Shown: positions 62,111 to 64,000 of the stretch, one piece after another
Position numbering within the stretch: the first letter of the stretch is position 1
Layout of the letters: each line of letters opens with the position of its first letter
Assembly: GCF_041435195.1 (NCBI RefSeq)
Contig: NZ_CP108106.1
Span: 3,658,001-3,722,000, forward strand
Direction of reading: 5' to 3'
DNA: 64,000 bases
From: Streptomyces sp. NBC_00224
Lineage (GTDB): Bacteria; Actinomycetota; Actinomycetes; Streptomycetales; Streptomycetaceae
The notes under the pieces: generated by a model
The model's input: the letters and a program-made list of their open reading frames with translations, nothing else
The model's database searches: none
Told to the model about the DNA's origin: nothing
Translations under genes and position numbers: made by a program

Positions 62111-63585
62111 AAGGCGGCGAAAGCCTTCGTGAAGGCCAGCGGCTCCTGGACGATCGAGGAGCAGGTCGGGTCGGCGGAGTTCTTCGCGCCGCCCGCGCAC
62201 TGCTTGTCCCGGGCGCCGGACCACATGGCGAGCCGGCCCAGACCCTTGGACTTGGCGAAGTCCACCAGCTGGGTGGCGTCGTCGACCAGATACGTCTCGG
62301 TGTTGACGTCGTTGACGCCGATCATCGGGGTGACGGCCACGGCCTTCCAGGCGGCGGCGTCGGAGAGCCCGAGGACGCCCTTGATCTGGGCCTGGGTGGC
62401 GGTCGCGGCCTGGATGGCGTACGCGCCCATGTCGCCGCTGTACGCCGGGCCGTAGTCCATCGCCATGATGTTGACGGCCGAGACGGCGGCGCCGTTCTTC
62501 TTGGCGTCGGCGACGAGGTCGACGCCGGGCTGGGTGAGACCCTCCGGCATCACCGGCAGCGTGAACGCCACGTCGAGGCCCGGGTGGGACTTCTGGAGCT
62601 GCGCGATGGCCTGTGCGCGGCGGGTGTTGGCGGCGGTGTCCGGCAGGGCCGCGCCCTCGATGTCGAAGTCGACCTTGGTGAGCTTGTACGCGTCGATGAC
62701 CTTGCCGTACGCGGCCGCGAGCTCGGCGGTGCTCTTGCAGACGAGGCCGAGTTCGGAGCCGGACGCGCCGCCGAACGAGACGCGTACGTCGCCGCCCTTG
62801 GCGCGCAGGGCGCCTATCTGCGCGGCGACGGCGTCGCTGTTCAGATCGCTGACACCGCCCCAGAGCGGGTTGCAGCCGCCACCGGACGTGATGAAGGCGA
62901 GGTGGAACTCCTTCACGCCGGTCTTGGTGGCCGTGTCGACGAGGTCGTACGCGGGGTAGAGCGAGGTGTCGATGTACGGGGCGAAGCGGGTGGTGGTGCC
63001 GGTGGTGGGGGGCTGGGGGGTGGTGGTCTGGCTCTGGGTGGGGGTGGGGGTGGGCTTGGAGGTGGGGGTCGCCGTGGCGGTCGGGGTCGGCTTGCTCGTG
63101 GGGGTCGGCGCGGTGGTCGGGCGGCCGCTCGGGGCGGGGGTCGCGCCGGTGTCGACCGAGCACTTCTCCTGGTTGATGAGACAGCCGGTGGGGTCGCCCG
63201 CGGTGCCGGTGGAGTTGGTGACGAAGCCGACGGTGACGGATGCGCCGGCGGCGAGTCCGTTCTTGTCCCAGGCGGCGGGCTTCACGGTGACATGCTGACC
63301 CTTGACGCTCTGCTCGCCGTTCCAGAGGGAGGACAGCTTCGTCCCGGCCGGGAGGTCGAACTCCAAGGTCCAGTCGGCGAGCGCCTTGCCACTGTCGTTG
63401 GTGACGACGTACTGGCCGGTGTAGCCGCCGCCCCAGCTGCTGGTCTTCGTGTACGCGGCGCCGACGGAGGCGGCCTGGGCGGTGCCGGTGAGCGCGAAGG
63501 CCGCGCCGCCGATGACGGCCGCGGCGACCACGGCGCCGATCGCCTTCGTCTTGCCGCTCGCTCGGCGGCGGTGAGTGCGGGTCAT
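62104..63585 (-). CDS. Secreted chitinase with CBM2 and GH18 domains
   Basis: 493 residues. Signal peptide ending TGTAQA; a CBM2-type carbohydrate-binding domain (SVGAAYTKTSSWGGGYTGQYVVTND to about residue 135) with a disulfide-type Cys pair; a Pro/Thr-rich linker (PTPTSKPTPTATATPTSK); then a GH18 domain with the catalytic DFDIE motif (Asp306, Asp308, Glu310) in VDFDIEGAAL and YVNIMAMDYG-like strand SAVNIMAMDYGPAYSG. It degrades chitin extracellularly. ATG 63583-63585 with AGGCAGG about 10 nt upstream. Convergent with bglC. Confidence 0.93.
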   Translation of the reverse strand: MTRTHRRRASGKTKAIGAVVAAAVIGGAAFALTGTAQAASVGAAYTKTSSWGGGYTGQYVVTNDSGKALADWTLEFDLPAGTKLSSLWNGEQSVKGQHVTVKPAAWDKNGLAAGASVTVGFVTNSTGTAGDPTGCLINQEKCSVDTGATPAPSGRPTTAPTPTSKPTPTATATPTSKPTPTPTQSQTTTPQPPTTGTTTRFAPYIDTSLYPAYDLVDTATKTGVKEFHLAFITSGGGCNPLWGGVSDLNSDAVAAQIGALRAKGGDVRVSFGGASGSELGLVCKSTAELAAAYGKVIDAYKLTKVDFDIEGAALPDTAANTRRAQAIAQLQKSHPGLDVAFTLPVMPEGLTQPGVDLVADAKKNGAAVSAVNIMAMDYGPAYSGDMGAYAIQAATATQAQIKGVLGLSDAAAWKAVAVTPMIGVNDVNTETYLVDDATQLVDFAKSKGLGRLAMWSGARDKQCAGGAKNSADPTCSSIVQEPLAFTKAFAAFK

Positions 63586-63766
63586 TTTGTGCGCCTGCCT
63601 CTGGGGGTTGGGGGTGGGGGTGGGGGTGGTGCGGGTGGTGCGGGTGGGGGTGCGGGCAGCACGCTAGCTCTTGGGAAACGGGCAAATGGGGTGTGGGGGG
63701 TGGGGGTTGGATCTCTTAGGGTCCGCTTAAGGGGGGCATGCGACGCGGTTAATGCCCGGGTGGGGG
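63586..63766. other. Chitinase upstream region with G-tract array
   Basis: No gene. On the plus strand 63602-63655 there is a run of G5 tracts (GGGGGTTGGGGGTGGGGGTG and similar), so the chitinase coding-sense strand is C-rich here while the template strand could form G-quadruplexes. It lies 16-70 bp upstream of the chitinase ATG. The remainder to 63766 holds a GGGGTG-rich stretch and no recognisable dre site. Confidence 0.6.
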
Positions 63767-63856
63767 AGGCCCGCTTCCTGGGGCTGCGCCCCGGACCCCG
63801 TGTTCGCCTGCGGGTTCGGTGGGGGCTGGTCGCGCAGTTCCCCGCGCCCCTAAAGA
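63767..63856. repeat. Interspersed palindromic repeat, copy G (left half with outer arm)
   Basis: CTGGGGCTGCGCCCCGGACCCCG is followed by GTTCGCCTGCGGG, GGGGGCTGGTC and GCGCAGTTCCCCGCGCCCCTAAAG. This matches the left side of copy F. The right half is missing or has been replaced by the direct repeats that follow. Confidence 0.8.
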
Positions 63857-64000
63857 CCGGCACCTCCAGCCCCGGCGGCACGAAAGTCAGCCCCTCCGGC
63901 GTGCAAGGAGGGGGCTCGGGCAAAATCAGCCCCTCCGGCGTTTGAGGAGCGGGGTCCGGGGCGGAGCCCCGAAGCGGGGTGCAGGGGCCGCAGGCCCCGC
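63857..64000. repeat. Direct repeats of TCAGCCCCTCCGGCGT and GGGGCGGAGCCCC hairpins
   Basis: TCAGCCCCTCCGGCGT occurs at 63887 and 63926 (39-bp period), each followed by a GGAG and a GGGG-containing tail; then GGGGTCCGGGGCGGAGCCCCG and GCAGGGGCCGCAGGCCCCGC hairpins to the window edge. This is a further streptomycete intergenic repeat type. No gene is visible. Confidence 0.65.

Noticed and set aside
63857..64000. CRISPR-like direct repeats at the window end
   Set aside because: Only two copies of a 16-bp unit, no regular spacers and no cas genes; this is a streptomycete intergenic repeat.

Overview
The window is about 72% G+C chromosomal DNA with strong third-position GC bias, many GTG starts, 4-bp ATGA/GTGA overlaps, a rare in-frame TTA codon in adpA, desferrioxamine genes with iron boxes and a ceb cellobiose locus. 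It is a Streptomyces core-chromosome segment. From memory, the gene order from the copper ATPase and citrate synthase through desABCD, adpA-orn and cebR-cebEFG-bglC resembles the SCO27xx region of S. coelicolor. I see no rRNA, CRISPR array, prophage or intact insertion sequence.

Layout. 1-2610: copper chaperone (partial) and Cu(I)-exporting ATPase. 3013-7433: citrate synthase, RecD2 helicase and a small DUF937-like protein. 7534-13879: a carbohydrate catabolism locus (SDR and LacI-type regulator leftward; Gfo/Idh/MocA oxidoreductase, DUF993 protein and two xylose-isomerase-like TIM-barrel proteins rightward) with no assigned substrate. 14224-19285: secreted GH3 N-acetylglucosaminidase, a lipoprotein, an S37 tripeptidyl aminopeptidase and small exported or membrane proteins. 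19367-24219: a fused heterodimer-like ABC exporter and a beta-lactamase-fold serine hydrolase. 24384-28622: ThDP enzyme and ureohydrolase, divergent from a PucR regulator. 28700-38105: acyl-CoA dehydrogenase and thioesterase, then a TetR-controlled leucine/branched-chain acyl-CoA operon (carboxylase beta and alpha, HMG-CoA lyase, AcdH). 38534-45715: iron-regulated desferrioxamine uptake (desE, SIP-type reductase) and biosynthesis (desABCD). 46025-50920: GH20 hexosaminidase, a DUF4429/SHOCT protein, a small protein and glmS, with two DasR-like sites. 51044-55573: acetate-family transporter, universal stress protein, adpA, orn and tRNA-His. 55648-63585: a MITE-like palindrome, cebR, cebEFG, bglC and a CBM2-GH18 chitinase.

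Themes. The window combines polysaccharide and amino-sugar use (GH3, GH20, GH18, GH1, Ceb transporter, glmS), iron scavenging, branched-chain amino acid catabolism and developmental control (AdpA, oligoribonuclease). Visible operators link them: two iron boxes, two CebR boxes, two dre-like sites, a paired TetR palindrome and a LacI palindrome. A family of interspersed palindromic repeats built around a conserved GCGCAGTTCCCCGCGCCCCT core occurs seven times, mostly between convergent genes.

The least explained items are the DUF993 sugar locus, the interspersed palindromes, the 183-bp terminal-inverted-repeat element whose end supplies the cebR stop codon, and a truncated acetyltransferase-like leader ORF coupled to a sugar isomerase gene.
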